Positions 19,200 to 26,870 of a stretch of 64,000 nucleotides of DNA are shown here, piece after piece; the stretch's first letter is position 1, and each line of letters begins with the position of its first letter. The notes below the pieces were generated by a model. It had not been told where the DNA came from. It made no database searches and saw nothing but the letters and a program-made list of their open reading frames with translations. The position numbers and the translations under genes are program-made. Source of the DNA: Edaphobacter bradus (GTDB taxonomy: Bacteria; Acidobacteriota; Terriglobia; Terriglobales; Acidobacteriaceae); the NCBI RefSeq assembly GCF_025685645.1, contig NZ_JAGSYF010000003.1, positions 1 to 64,000 of the forward strand, in the 5' to 3' direction.

Positions 19200-20960
19200 G
19201 TGGCAAAGAACGATAAAAAACGGCTCGGCAAGAAACACCGGCAGGCAAGCACACGGCCTAAGAAGGGCCGAGCGCCCAAGGTCGCTCCCACAACGGGAGC
19301 TGTTGACCCGCGCAAGCGCAAGCTGCTGGCCGCGAAGAAGGCAGAGGCCGAGAAGGCGAAGCGGCTGCCAAAGCGCTCGCCCGAGTACGAGGCTCGTAAG
19401 ACGCTGCGGGCCGATGAACCTTCGCGGCCATCACGGGCGAGCCTCGCGAGCGGTGGCGAGGACTGGCGCGAGGTTGAGCTTGCTGCCTCGCAGCTTTCGG
19501 TTGCGACCGATAGCTCGCGCGACGAGATGCCGCTGATTGCAATCTGCGGGCGGCCGAACGTGGGCAAATCGACACTGTTCAACCGACTGACTGGTTCGCG
19601 ACGCTCGATCGTCGGCGACGAGCCGGGCATTACTCGCGACCGCATCTACGGTGAGATCGAGTGGGCCGGACGCGACGTTCGGCTTGTCGATACTGGCGGC
19701 GTGATTCCGGATGACGAAGCGTTGATTCCGAGCGAGATCTTCCGGCAGGCGCAGGTGGCGCTCGATGAGGCCGACGTCATCGTGATGGTCGTCGACGGGC
19801 GCACGGAGCTGGCTTCGCCCGATATGGAGCTGGCGCGGCTGCTGCTTCGCGGTGGCAAGCCGGTATTTCTTGCCGTGAACAAAATGGACGCGGCGGAGCT
19901 GCTCGCAGGCGCGGAGAACTTTCGGCGGCTGGGTTTCCGGCACGTCCTGCCGGTCTCGGCGGAGCATGGCACGGGCGTCGGCGACCTGCTCGATGAGGTC
20001 TTCGCAGCGCTGCCTCCTGAAACGGTCGCCGAGGAGCCGACCGAGGTGATGCTGACCACGGAGGATGAGATCGCCGAGGACGAGGGTGGCCCTCAGGCTC
20101 CGGTGCGGCGTCTGAGATCGCACGGCGAGTTCGAGCAGATCGAGACGAAGATTGCTATCATCGGGCGGCCGAATGTGGGCAAGTCAACGCTCCTGAATGC
20201 GTTCACGGGAACGCAGCGCGCGATCGTGTCGCCGATTGCGGGCACGACGCGCGATGCAGTGGATGAGGTTGTCGAGCGCGGCGGACACAGATTCCGGTTC
20301 GTCGATACGGCGGGAATCCGCCGCAAGGGCAAGACGAAGCTGATGGCCGAGAAGCTCTCGGTGGTGATGGCTCGCAAGCACCTTGAGGCAGCGGACGTGA
20401 GTCTGCTGGTGATCGACGCGACCGAGGGTGTGACGGCGCTCGATGCCAACATCGGCGGTTATGCGCATGAGAGCGGGCGCAGCGTTGTGATTGTCGTCAA
20501 CAAGTGGGATGCCGTGACGACGAATCGGAACGATGGCAAGGCTCCTGCGGACAAGAAGGTTTATGAGGGCCAGGTTCGCGATGCCCTCAAGTATCTGAGT
20601 TATGCTCCGCTGTTGTTTATCTCGGCGGCGGAGGGGCAAGGCATCGAGCAGGTCTTCAAGAAGGTGGAGCTTGTGGCCCGCGAGCGGCGCAAGCGCGTTT
20701 CAACGGGGCAGATGAACCGGTTTCTCGAGCGCGTCGACTTCCAGAAGGCTTCCGTGCCGATGTCGAAGCGGGTCAAGATTTATTACATGACGCAGGCTGC
20801 TGTGGCTCCGCCGACATTTGTGCTGTTCACGGACAAGGACGTGAAGCTGCACTTCAGCTTCGAGCGATTTTTGGAAAACCAGATTCGGGAGGCGTTCGGT
20901 TTCATCGGCTCGCCGATCTGGTTCAAGGTTCGGGCCCGGAATAAGAAGAGGGCGGAGTAG
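19200..20960 (+). CDS. der: Ribosome-associated double GTPase Der (EngA) with basic N-terminal extension
   Basis: Der is the essential tandem GTPase for 50S subunit maturation. Both G domains are complete: GRPNVGKS at 117-124 and again near 322-329, each followed by a DTGG or DTAG switch-II motif and NKMD or NKWD. A KH-like C-terminal domain follows. From the GTG at 19200 the protein has 586 residues, about 110 more than usual. The extra part is Lys/Arg-rich (KNDKKRLGKKH, DPRKRKL). An ATG at 19527, directly before PLIAICGRPN, would give a standard-length protein, so the extension is open to question. Confidence 0.93.
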   Translation: MAKNDKKRLGKKHRQASTRPKKGRAPKVAPTTGAVDPRKRKLLAAKKAEAEKAKRLPKRSPEYEARKTLRADEPSRPSRASLASGGEDWREVELAASQLSVATDSSRDEMPLIAICGRPNVGKSTLFNRLTGSRRSIVGDEPGITRDRIYGEIEWAGRDVRLVDTGGVIPDDEALIPSEIFRQAQVALDEADVIVMVVDGRTELASPDMELARLLLRGGKPVFLAVNKMDAAELLAGAENFRRLGFRHVLPVSAEHGTGVGDLLDEVFAALPPETVAEEPTEVMLTTEDEIAEDEGGPQAPVRRLRSHGEFEQIETKIAIIGRPNVGKSTLLNAFTGTQRAIVSPIAGTTRDAVDEVVERGGHRFRFVDTAGIRRKGKTKLMAEKLSVVMARKHLEAADVSLLVIDATEGVTALDANIGGYAHESGRSVVIVVNKWDAVTTNRNDGKAPADKKVYEGQVRDALKYLSYAPLLFISAAEGQGIEQVFKKVELVARERRKRVSTGQMNRFLERVDFQKASVPMSKRVKIYYMTQAAVAPPTFVLFTDKDVKLHFSFERFLENQIREAFGFIGSPIWFKVRARNKKRAE

Positions 20961-20997
20961 GGTACCCTCCCCCTCCCCTCTTTTTTCGTAAACATCA

Positions 20998-22410
20998 TTA
21001 TTCAATGATTTGCTGTTTTTCCACAGCGAGCCAACTGTCCCATGCTACGAGGGCGCGTTCGCACTGGATGCGGTGGCGTTCTTTTTTGTCGCGGATCTTC
21101 TTGCGGAGATCTTCCTCGAGCGGGGGAAGGAGGTCGAAGGTGATGTTGGCCGGGTCGAAGCGTTTGGCCTTCTCCACGCCAGCTGCGTGGGTGATGTAGT
21201 GGGTGAGCGAGCCGTTCGCCGCGATGCGGGGGGCGGGGGTGGGGGTGCTGCCCTGGGCGAGGGCGGCGGCGTAGCGTCCGGCGAGTAGGCCGGAGGCGAT
21301 GGATTCGGTGTAGCCTTCGACTCCGCTGAGCTGGCCGGCGATGAGGATATTGGGGTGCTGCTTGAGTTGGAGGGTTTCGGTGAGGACCGCGGGGGCGTTG
21401 ATGTAGGTGTTGCGGTGGATCTGGCCGTAGCGGAGGAACTTTGCGTTTTCGAGGCCGGGGATGAGGCGGAGGACGCGGGCCTGCTCGCCGTACTTGAGGT
21501 GGTTCTGGAAGCCGACGAGGTTGTAGGAGTCGGCGCGGAGATTCTCCTGGCGGAGCTGGACGACGGCGTAGGGCCACCTGCCGGTCTTCGGGCTGGTGAG
21601 GCCGGCGGGTTTCATGGGGCCGAAGCGGAGGGTATCACGGCCGCGGCGGGCGATCTCTTCGATGGGGAGACAGCCTTCGAAGTACTTCAGTTGTTGGTTG
21701 CTGGTTGTTAGTTGTTGGTTGTTGCTTGGTTGATTTGGGATTTGTTCCCACTCTTTTGCTGGGACGGCTTCGGCGGTGGCGAGAGCTTCGATGAAGCGGT
21801 CGTACTCCTCTTTGGTGAAGGGGCAGTTGATGTAGTCGGCGGTGCCTTTGTCCCAGCGGGCGGCGAAGTAGACCTTGTCCATGTCGATGGTGCTGGCGTC
21901 GACGATGGGAGAGATGGAGTCGTAGAAGGCGAGGTGGTCGGAGCCGGTGAGGCGCTGGAGTTCTGAGGTGAGCGCGGGCGAGGTGAGCGGGCCGGAGGCG
22001 AGGATGGTGATGGTGTCGGCGGCGTTCTCGTCGAGGCGGGTGATCTCTTCGCGGACTACGGTGATGCGGGGGTGCTGGTCGATGAGGGCTGCTACTTTGG
22101 CGGAAAATTCGGTCCGGTCGACGGCGAGTGCGTGGCCGGCGGGGACGGCGGAGGCGTCGGCTGCGGCGAGGAGGAAGGAGTGGGCTCGGCGCATCTCCTG
22201 CTTGAGGAGCCAGGGGGCGGAGTTTTCAGACTCAGACTTGAGGGAGTTGGAGCAGACGAGCTCGGCGAAGTCGGAGGTCTGGTGGGCCTCGGTGGAGCGA
22301 TGCGGGCGCATCTCGTAGAGGGTGACTTCGCAGCCTGCCTCGGCCGCTTGAAGAGCGGCTTCGGGGCCGGCTAATCCGCCTCCGATGACTTTTATCTTCT
22401 TCGCCGCCAA
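20998..22410 (-). CDS. trmFO: Methylenetetrahydrofolate--tRNA-(uracil-5-)-methyltransferase
   Basis: TrmFO is the folate/FAD-dependent enzyme that makes m5U54 in the T-loop of tRNA. The start is fixed at TTG 22410: a very strong purine-rich ribosome binding site (GGGAGGGGAG, 22417-22426) ends six bases before it, and the encoded AAKKIKVIGGGLAGPEAA (FAD motif, residues 10-19) begins immediately, as in the family. The 470 residues include KYFEGCLPIEE(I)ARRG and SGVEGYTES. Unusual is a Gln/Asn/Ser-rich insert at about 226-241, encoded by a GTTGTTGG-type low-complexity run just before KYFEG. Confidence 0.94.
   Translation of the reverse strand: MAAKKIKVIGGGLAGPEAALQAAEAGCEVTLYEMRPHRSTEAHQTSDFAELVCSNSLKSESENSAPWLLKQEMRRAHSFLLAAADASAVPAGHALAVDRTEFSAKVAALIDQHPRITVVREEITRLDENAADTITILASGPLTSPALTSELQRLTGSDHLAFYDSISPIVDASTIDMDKVYFAARWDKGTADYINCPFTKEEYDRFIEALATAEAVPAKEWEQIPNQPSNNQQLTTSNQQLKYFEGCLPIEEIARRGRDTLRFGPMKPAGLTSPKTGRWPYAVVQLRQENLRADSYNLVGFQNHLKYGEQARVLRLIPGLENAKFLRYGQIHRNTYINAPAVLTETLQLKQHPNILIAGQLSGVEGYTESIASGLLAGRYAAALAQGSTPTPAPRIAANGSLTHYITHAAGVEKAKRFDPANITFDLLPPLEEDLRKKIRDKKERHRIQCERALVAWDSWLAVEKQQIIE
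21688..21733. repeat. Low-complexity GTTGTTGG-like run inside trmFO
   Basis: On the plus strand the bases G and T dominate in overlapping TTGTTGGTTG and TTGTTAGTTG units. In the trmFO frame they encode NQPSNNQQLTTSNQQL. Local composition is unlike the GC-rich gene around it, and the run has a length that keeps the frame. Confidence 0.75.
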
Positions 22411-22744
22411 TGTGTTCTCCCCTCCCCTGCTGTTTTGCGTCAAAGTCTTCGAATCATTGGACTTAGCTTTGGACTTATACCGCAAAGTCTTGACTCTAAA
22501 GGGGACAGGCTGCAAAGTATTCCAAGCAAGGGACTTAGCTGCGACTTGGCGCAGCGGGTTTGCCTGGATTTTGGTCTTGCCCCCTCTTTTTATTATATCG
22601 GGGGCGTCAAGAGATTGGATAAAACAGGCGACGGCAAAGCCAAGAACAAAGACAAAAAACGGCGATAGATCAGTAGATCACTCGTTCCGGCTACGCCTCC
22701 ACTCCGGCCTTCGGCAGATAGGAAGTTGGTTTTGGTGTGCGCTC

Positions 22745-22772
22745 GTAGGTCCGGGCTGAAGCCCGGACCTAC
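22745..22772. repeat. Perfect 12-bp palindrome with TGAA loop
   Basis: GTAGGTCCGGGC pairs perfectly with GCCCGGACCTAC across a four-base TGAA loop. The sequence has the look of a dispersed REP-like element. It is not followed by a T-run in either direction, so it is not an ordinary terminator. Confidence 0.75.
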
Positions 22773-22832
22773 CCTGGAGACAACGGAGCAAATCGGCTGA
22801 TTCGGAGACCTTTGGCTGTTCAAGCATCCCAT

Positions 22833-22857
22833 CCACGTTTCAAAAAGCGAGACGTGG
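22833..22857. repeat. Palindrome with 7-base loop (variable-stem repeat type)
   Basis: CCACGTTTC and GAGACGTGG (8 of 9 pairs) flank the loop AAAAAGC. CATCCCAT precedes it and GCTCCCGG follows. The spacing and flanks match the element at 22907-22943, but the stem bases differ. Confidence 0.55.
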
Positions 22858-22906
22858 GCTCCCGGCAAAAGCAAGAACAAGAGCTGGCTGGGAGGACTGG
22901 ATTCAT

Positions 22907-22943
22907 CCCACCCTTGTCGCGATGAAACCGCGACAAGGGTGGG
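22907..22943. repeat. Perfect 15-bp palindrome with 7-base loop (variable-stem repeat type)
   Basis: CCCACCCTTGTCGCG pairs without mismatch with CGCGACAAGGGTGGG across ATGAAAC. CAT precedes it and GGCACCC follows. Strong hairpin in RNA from either strand; no T-run. Confidence 0.8.
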
Positions 22944-22980
22944 GCACCCGCGCACCCTGACCTCCCGCCACAAATAGAAA

Positions 22981-23002
22981 AGGCACGGCTTTCGCCGTGC
23001 CT
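22981..23002 (-). terminator. Rho-independent terminator for the 36-residue protein gene
   Basis: Perfect 9-bp stem (AGGCACGGC with GCCGTGCCT) around a GAAA loop on the minus strand, followed by TTTCTATTT. It lies 24 bases after the stop codon of the small gene at 23027-23137 and therefore supports that gene. Confidence 0.85.
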
Positions 23003-23026
23003 CGCTCAAACCAGTGTTCAGATTCT

Positions 23027-23137
23027 TCAGGTAGTTGGCGCAAACGACACCAGGATTGAGACGAAGATCACACCATACAGGATCACCAGTAGCGGCCACC
23101 ACCGATCGATCCACAACGATTCACTCGACGAGCTCAT
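23027..23137 (-). CDS. 36-residue single-helix membrane protein
   Basis: The frame is short but well framed. ATG at 23137 has AAGGAGA eight bases upstream, and the stop is followed 24 bases later by a clear terminator. The product begins MSSSSESLWIDRWW and continues as one hydrophobic helix (PLLVILYGVIFVSILVSFA), ending PTT. It is predicted to be a small inner-membrane protein with the polar end first. I recognise no family. The independent RBS-ORF-terminator arrangement is the main argument that it is real. Confidence 0.7.
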   Translation of the reverse strand: MSSSSESLWIDRWWPLLVILYGVIFVSILVSFAPTT

Positions 23138-23224
23138 TTCAACATTCTCCTTTTCCACTTCAGATCGTAACCGAGGACTAAGGCAACTCTCAATCTGCCT
23201 TTGTTGGAAGGCAGATTGTGGCGA

Positions 23225-23743
23225 TCAGGAGTGGGACTTCTCGGCGAGGGCTTTGAGGGATTCGCCGTCTACGCGCATGATGCGCCACTCGTGGAGCATG
23301 TGGGCTCCCATCTCTTTGTAGAAGTCGATGGCCATCCGGTTCCAGTCGAGGACGTGCCACTGGAGGCGGTCGCCGCGCTCGAGCGCAATGGCGGCGAGGC
23401 GGGCGAAGAGGGCGTTGGCGATGCCCTTGCGCCGGAACTGCGGCCGGACGAAGAGGTCTTCGAGGTGGATGCCGGCGTTGCCGCGCCAGGTGGAGTAGAA
23501 GGGGATGTAGAGTGCGAAGCCTGCGGGCTGGGCGACACCGGCTTCGGTCCACTCGGCGATGAGGCAGGAGAAGACGGGGCGCGGGCCGAAGCCGTCGCGG
23601 AGAAGGTCGGCCTCGGTGGCGAGGACGGCGTGAGGCTCGCGCTCGTACTCGGCGAGTTCGCGGATGAAGGCGAGCATCTCGGGGACGTCGGCGGGCGTGG
23701 CGGGGCGGATGGTAAGGGCTGCGGTGGTTTGGGTTTCGGGCAT
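23225..23743 (-). CDS. GNAT-family N-acetyltransferase (SSAT-like)
   Basis: This is a predicted cytoplasmic acetyl-CoA-dependent N-acetyltransferase of 172 residues. The acetyl-CoA binding motif A is clear: LEDLFVRPQFRRKGIANALF. It is followed by LQWHVLDWNRMAIDFYKEMGA, a pattern typical of spermidine/spermine (diamine) acetyltransferase relatives. The exact amine substrate cannot be assigned. Its gene lies 16 bases downstream of the secreted-protein gene on the same strand, so the two are probably co-transcribed. Confidence 0.88.
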   Translation of the reverse strand: MPETQTTAALTIRPATPADVPEMLAFIRELAEYEREPHAVLATEADLLRDGFGPRPVFSCLIAEWTEAGVAQPAGFALYIPFYSTWRGNAGIHLEDLFVRPQFRRKGIANALFARLAAIALERGDRLQWHVLDWNRMAIDFYKEMGAHMLHEWRIMRVDGESLKALAEKSHS

Positions 23744-23759
23744 CGTCAGTCTTGGGAGA

Positions 23760-24452
23760 TCAGTTTTTGACAGAGGCTTTCTGCAAGTTGGCGGCGTTGG
23801 CGGCGAGCCACTTTTCGAAGGGGATGGTGAAGGCGAAGAGCTGCTGGTTGCCTTCGAGGGTATGGATCTCCTTCAGGTAGAGCTGCGCGCCTTTGAGGGG
23901 CAGGCCGTCCAGTTCGCTGACGTCGTAGAAGAGGTAGCCGGCGAGGGTGGAGTGAGCCTTGACGGTGGTTCCCTGGAAGCCGAAGTCGCTGTCGTCGTTG
24001 GTGATCTTTTTGTCGACGGGGGCGTGGTGGATCCTCCAGGGGACGAGAGGGACTTTGGTTCCCATGGCGCTGCTGGTGGAGAAGAGGCGGCGGTTGATGT
24101 CGTCGAGCGTTGCAGCGGCGATGACATCGTGGTTGGCGGAGATGAACTGGATGCGTGCGTCGTCGAGCGAGAGGCCGGTGTCGCCGTCGTTGGTAATGAT
24201 GACGCGGATGGGGATGAAGCCGTGCTGGATGTAGGGTACGCGGAAGAAGCTGCAGTCGGAGGGCGAGGTGCAGGGGTCGGCAGCGATGGTGACGTGCTCC
24301 TGCGGGTGGGCGTCGAAGGCGAGGTATTGGTCTGCGGGTTTGGCGGGCGGGGCCTTTTTGTCGGCGGCGAGGGACGAGGCCGTGAGCGCGTAGAAGGAGA
24401 CGGTGCAGAGGAGCACTTTCGGCAGGATTGTGGGGGTCCGGTGGGACTTCAT
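23760..24452 (-). CDS. Exported protein of unknown function
   Basis: I do not recognise the family. The start chosen (MKSHRTPTILPKVLLC) gives a signal peptide ending near SLAAD, with a mature domain of about 200 residues rich in beta-strand pattern (FIPIRVIITNDGDTGLSL, ARIQFISAN). This suggests an immunoglobulin-like fold, and two cysteines (DPCTSPSDCSF) could form a disulfide. A second open frame on the same strand is rejected because this one has the signal peptide and normal composition. It is divergent from waaA, with 58 bases between the starts. Confidence 0.72.
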   Translation of the reverse strand: MKSHRTPTILPKVLLCTVSFYALTASSLAADKKAPPAKPADQYLAFDAHPQEHVTIAADPCTSPSDCSFFRVPYIQHGFIPIRVIITNDGDTGLSLDDARIQFISANHDVIAAATLDDINRRLFSTSSAMGTKVPLVPWRIHHAPVDKKITNDDSDFGFQGTTVKAHSTLAGYLFYDVSELDGLPLKGAQLYLKEIHTLEGNQQLFAFTIPFEKWLAANAANLQKASVKN

Positions 24453-24510
24453 GAGCAAGTTGATTATCATCTTCGCTGGCGCACCAGGTAAAGCGAGGGC
24501 AAGATTCGTG

Positions 24511-25806
24511 ATGATTGTGTATAGCACGCTGCTGGTGGCGGTTCTCGTAGTGGGAGCGCCGTACTGGCTGCTGCGCATGGCGACCAGCGGGCGCTACAGG
24601 GCGGGACTGGCCGGGCGGCTGGGACGCGTGCCGGTGGGGCTGCGCGCCGCGGCCGCGGGCAAGCGGGTAGTGTGGGTCCATGCGGTCTCGGTGGGCGAGG
24701 TGATGGCGGCGACGCGGTTGATTGCGGAGCTGCGGGAGAAGCTGCCGGGTTGGGTGATCGCGGTCTCCACTACCACTCAGACGGGGCAATTGCTGGCGCG
24801 TGAGCGGCTGAAGGACTCTCCGGTGTTCTATATGCCGCTGGATCTTGCGTTTGCCGTGCGGCGGTATCTGCGGGTGATGCGGCCGGAGATGGTCGTGCTG
24901 ATGGAGAGCGAGCTGTGGCCGCGGCTGATGCGGGAGTGTGCGCGCACAGGCGTGACGATGGCGGTGGTGAATGCCCGGGTGTCGGACCGGTCACTGCCTC
25001 GGTATCTGTGGCTGAAGGCGCTTTGGCGGCCGCTGCTGGGTCATGTTGCCCTGTTTTTGGCGCAGAGCGAGGAGAATGCTGAGCGGCTTCGGAAGATTGG
25101 GGCTCCGGCGGAGCGCGTGCGGGTGAGCGGAAATTTGAAGTATGACGTGAGGACGGTGGGCGAGAGCGCGATGACAGCGCTGCTGCGCGGACAACTGCCG
25201 ATGGGGGCTCCGGTGGTGGTGTGCGGGTCGACGCTGGAGGGTGAGGAGCGGATGCTTCTGGAGGCCTGGCCGGCGGTTCTGAAGGCGACGCCGGGAGCAG
25301 TGATGGTGCTGGCTCCGCGGCATCCCGACCGGTTCAAAGTTGCGGCTGCGCTGGCGGAGGCGACCGGGTTTGCACTGACGCGAGCAACGGAGCTTCGTGA
25401 GAGGCCAGCGCCGATCGCTGCGGGGAGTGTTTTCCTGCTGGATACCATCGGCGATCTGGCTTCGGTTTATTCGCTGGCGACGGTAGCATTCGTGGGAGGA
25501 AGCCTGGTCGCTTCGGGCGGACACAATCCGCTGGAGCCGGCGCAGTTCGGGATTCCGGTGGTGATGGGCCCTTCGTTTGAGAATTTCCGGGAGATTGTAG
25601 AGGCTATGCGGGCGAACGACGCGATCCGCATAGTCGGGCCGGAAGAACTGGCGGGGGTCTTATGCTCGATGCTCCAGCAACGAACAGAGGCACGTACGCT
25701 GGGAGACCGGGGCCGGAGGGTCTTCGAGACGCAGGCCGGCGCGACGCGGCGAACGGTGGACGCCCTGGTGGAGTTGGTGGACGAGAGGGTGGTGAGTGCC
25801 CGATGA
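24511..25806 (+). CDS. waaA: 3-deoxy-D-manno-octulosonic acid (Kdo) transferase
   Basis: WaaA transfers Kdo from CMP-Kdo to lipid A precursor at the inner membrane. From ATG 24511 it has 431 residues: an N-terminal membrane anchor (MIVYSTLLVAVLVVG), then VWVHAVSVGEV with the catalytic-type Glu63, then PLDLAFAVRRYLRVMRPEMVVLMESELWP and GGSLVASGGHNPLEPAQFG. All are typical of the GT30 family. It opens a packed cluster: its TGA overlaps the lpxK ATG (ATGA). The frame is open upstream to 24403, but that would overlap the divergent gene. Confidence 0.95.
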   Translation: MIVYSTLLVAVLVVGAPYWLLRMATSGRYRAGLAGRLGRVPVGLRAAAAGKRVVWVHAVSVGEVMAATRLIAELREKLPGWVIAVSTTTQTGQLLARERLKDSPVFYMPLDLAFAVRRYLRVMRPEMVVLMESELWPRLMRECARTGVTMAVVNARVSDRSLPRYLWLKALWRPLLGHVALFLAQSEENAERLRKIGAPAERVRVSGNLKYDVRTVGESAMTALLRGQLPMGAPVVVCGSTLEGEERMLLEAWPAVLKATPGAVMVLAPRHPDRFKVAAALAEATGFALTRATELRERPAPIAAGSVFLLDTIGDLASVYSLATVAFVGGSLVASGGHNPLEPAQFGIPVVMGPSFENFREIVEAMRANDAIRIVGPEELAGVLCSMLQQRTEARTLGDRGRRVFETQAGATRRTVDALVELVDERVVSAR

Positions 25807-26840
25807 GCGCGCGCAGGCCTCTGCTACTGCCTCTGGCGCCGCTGTATCGTAGTGTGCTCGCGATCAAGAGGCTGATGCTGCGGCTCGGCTGGCTGAAACA
25901 GGGCCGCCTGCCGAGTCCGGTGATCAGCGTGGGCAGCATCTCGGCGGGAGGCGCGGGCAAGACGCCGCTGGTAATTCTGCTGGCGGGGATTCTGAGCCGG
26001 CGCGGATATGCAGTGAGCATTCTGACGCGGGGATACAGGCGGGCCTCGAAGCTGACGGGGCGGGTTGAGCCGTACGACGATCCGCGATGGCAGGGAGATG
26101 AGCCGGTGCTGCTGGCACAGCGGGCGGGTGTTCCGGTGTTTGCAGGCAGCGACCGATATCAGGCGGGGCTACTAGCCGAGAAGGACACAACCGACGCGAA
26201 GACGGCCGTGCATCTGCTTGACGATGGATTTCAGCATCGCAGGCTGGCGCGGGACGTGGATATCGTCCTGCTGACGAAGGAGGACGTAGACGATCACTTG
26301 CTGCCGGCGGGGAATCTTCGCGAGCCCCTCTCGGCGCTGCGCGGAGCCGATGTGATTGTTCTGCGCGAGGAGGAGGCGGAGGAGTTGAAGCAGGTCCTCG
26401 CGGGAATGCCGGAGTTCGCGGAGTATCCGGAGTCCGCTCCGCGAATGTGGGTGATCCGGCGGAGGCTAAGGCTTGAGGAGAATGGGGAGCCGCTGCCGAC
26501 GATGCCGCTTGCCTTCTGCGGGATTGCGCGTCCTGAGAGCTTCACGCAGATGCTGAGCGCGGTAGGGTATGAGCCGATGGAGACGATGGCGTTTGAGGAC
26601 CATCATTCCTATGGAGATGAGGACGTTACGCGGCTGCTGGAGCGCGCCCGCCAGCTGGGGGCGAATGGCTTTGTGACGACGGAGAAGGACGCCGTGAAGA
26701 TTACGCCGGAGATGCACGGCCACCTGGCGGCAGTAGGGCCGCTGATTGTGTCGAGGCTGATTGTGGAGCTGGTGGACGAGAAGGAGGCGCTGTTTCAGCT
26801 GATCACGATGGTGGGCGAGCTGGACCGCCGCAAGCGCTGA
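25803..26840 (+). CDS. lpxK: Tetraacyldisaccharide 4'-kinase
   Basis: LpxK phosphorylates the 4' position of the lipid A disaccharide at the membrane. The protein has 345 residues with Walker A SISAGGAGKTP (46-56), followed by LSRRGYAVSILTRGYRR, the QGDEPVLLAQRAG segment, and LLDDGFQHRRLARDVDIVLL, which are signatures of the family. The ATG overlaps the waaA stop by four bases, so translation is coupled; the true start must be here rather than at earlier in-frame codons inside waaA. Confidence 0.95.
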   Translation: MSARRPLLLPLAPLYRSVLAIKRLMLRLGWLKQGRLPSPVISVGSISAGGAGKTPLVILLAGILSRRGYAVSILTRGYRRASKLTGRVEPYDDPRWQGDEPVLLAQRAGVPVFAGSDRYQAGLLAEKDTTDAKTAVHLLDDGFQHRRLARDVDIVLLTKEDVDDHLLPAGNLREPLSALRGADVIVLREEEAEELKQVLAGMPEFAEYPESAPRMWVIRRRLRLEENGEPLPTMPLAFCGIARPESFTQMLSAVGYEPMETMAFEDHHSYGDEDVTRLLERARQLGANGFVTTEKDAVKITPEMHGHLAAVGPLIVSRLIVELVDEKEALFQLITMVGELDRRKR

Positions 26841-26870
26841 CCTCCATGCGCTGCGTGAGAGAATGACGGT

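Larger units (their letters stand above)
22411..23026. other. Repeat-rich gap upstream of trmFO
   Basis: This 600-base stretch holds three hairpin-forming repeats (22745-22772, 22833-22857, 22907-22943) and a terminator at 22981-23002, but no large gene. A frame open over about 170 codons on the minus strand runs straight through the palindromes, has no family resemblance and is rejected. The lower-GC part next to trmFO (22430-22620) probably contains its promoter; I could not settle which site. Confidence 0.55.

Noticed and set aside
20961..20997. Terminator between der and trmFO
   Set aside because: There is a T-run after a CCCTCC stretch but no stem of useful length.
22593..23114. A minus-strand frame open over about 170 codons
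   Set aside because: It crosses two perfect palindromes and a terminator, has no family resemblance, and conflicts with the well-framed 36-residue gene in another frame.
23746..24789. A longer open frame on the same strand as the 23760-24452 gene
   Set aside because: Its product is very rich in Arg, His and Pro, runs into the waaA coding region on the other strand, and lacks a signal peptide; the shorter frame has one.
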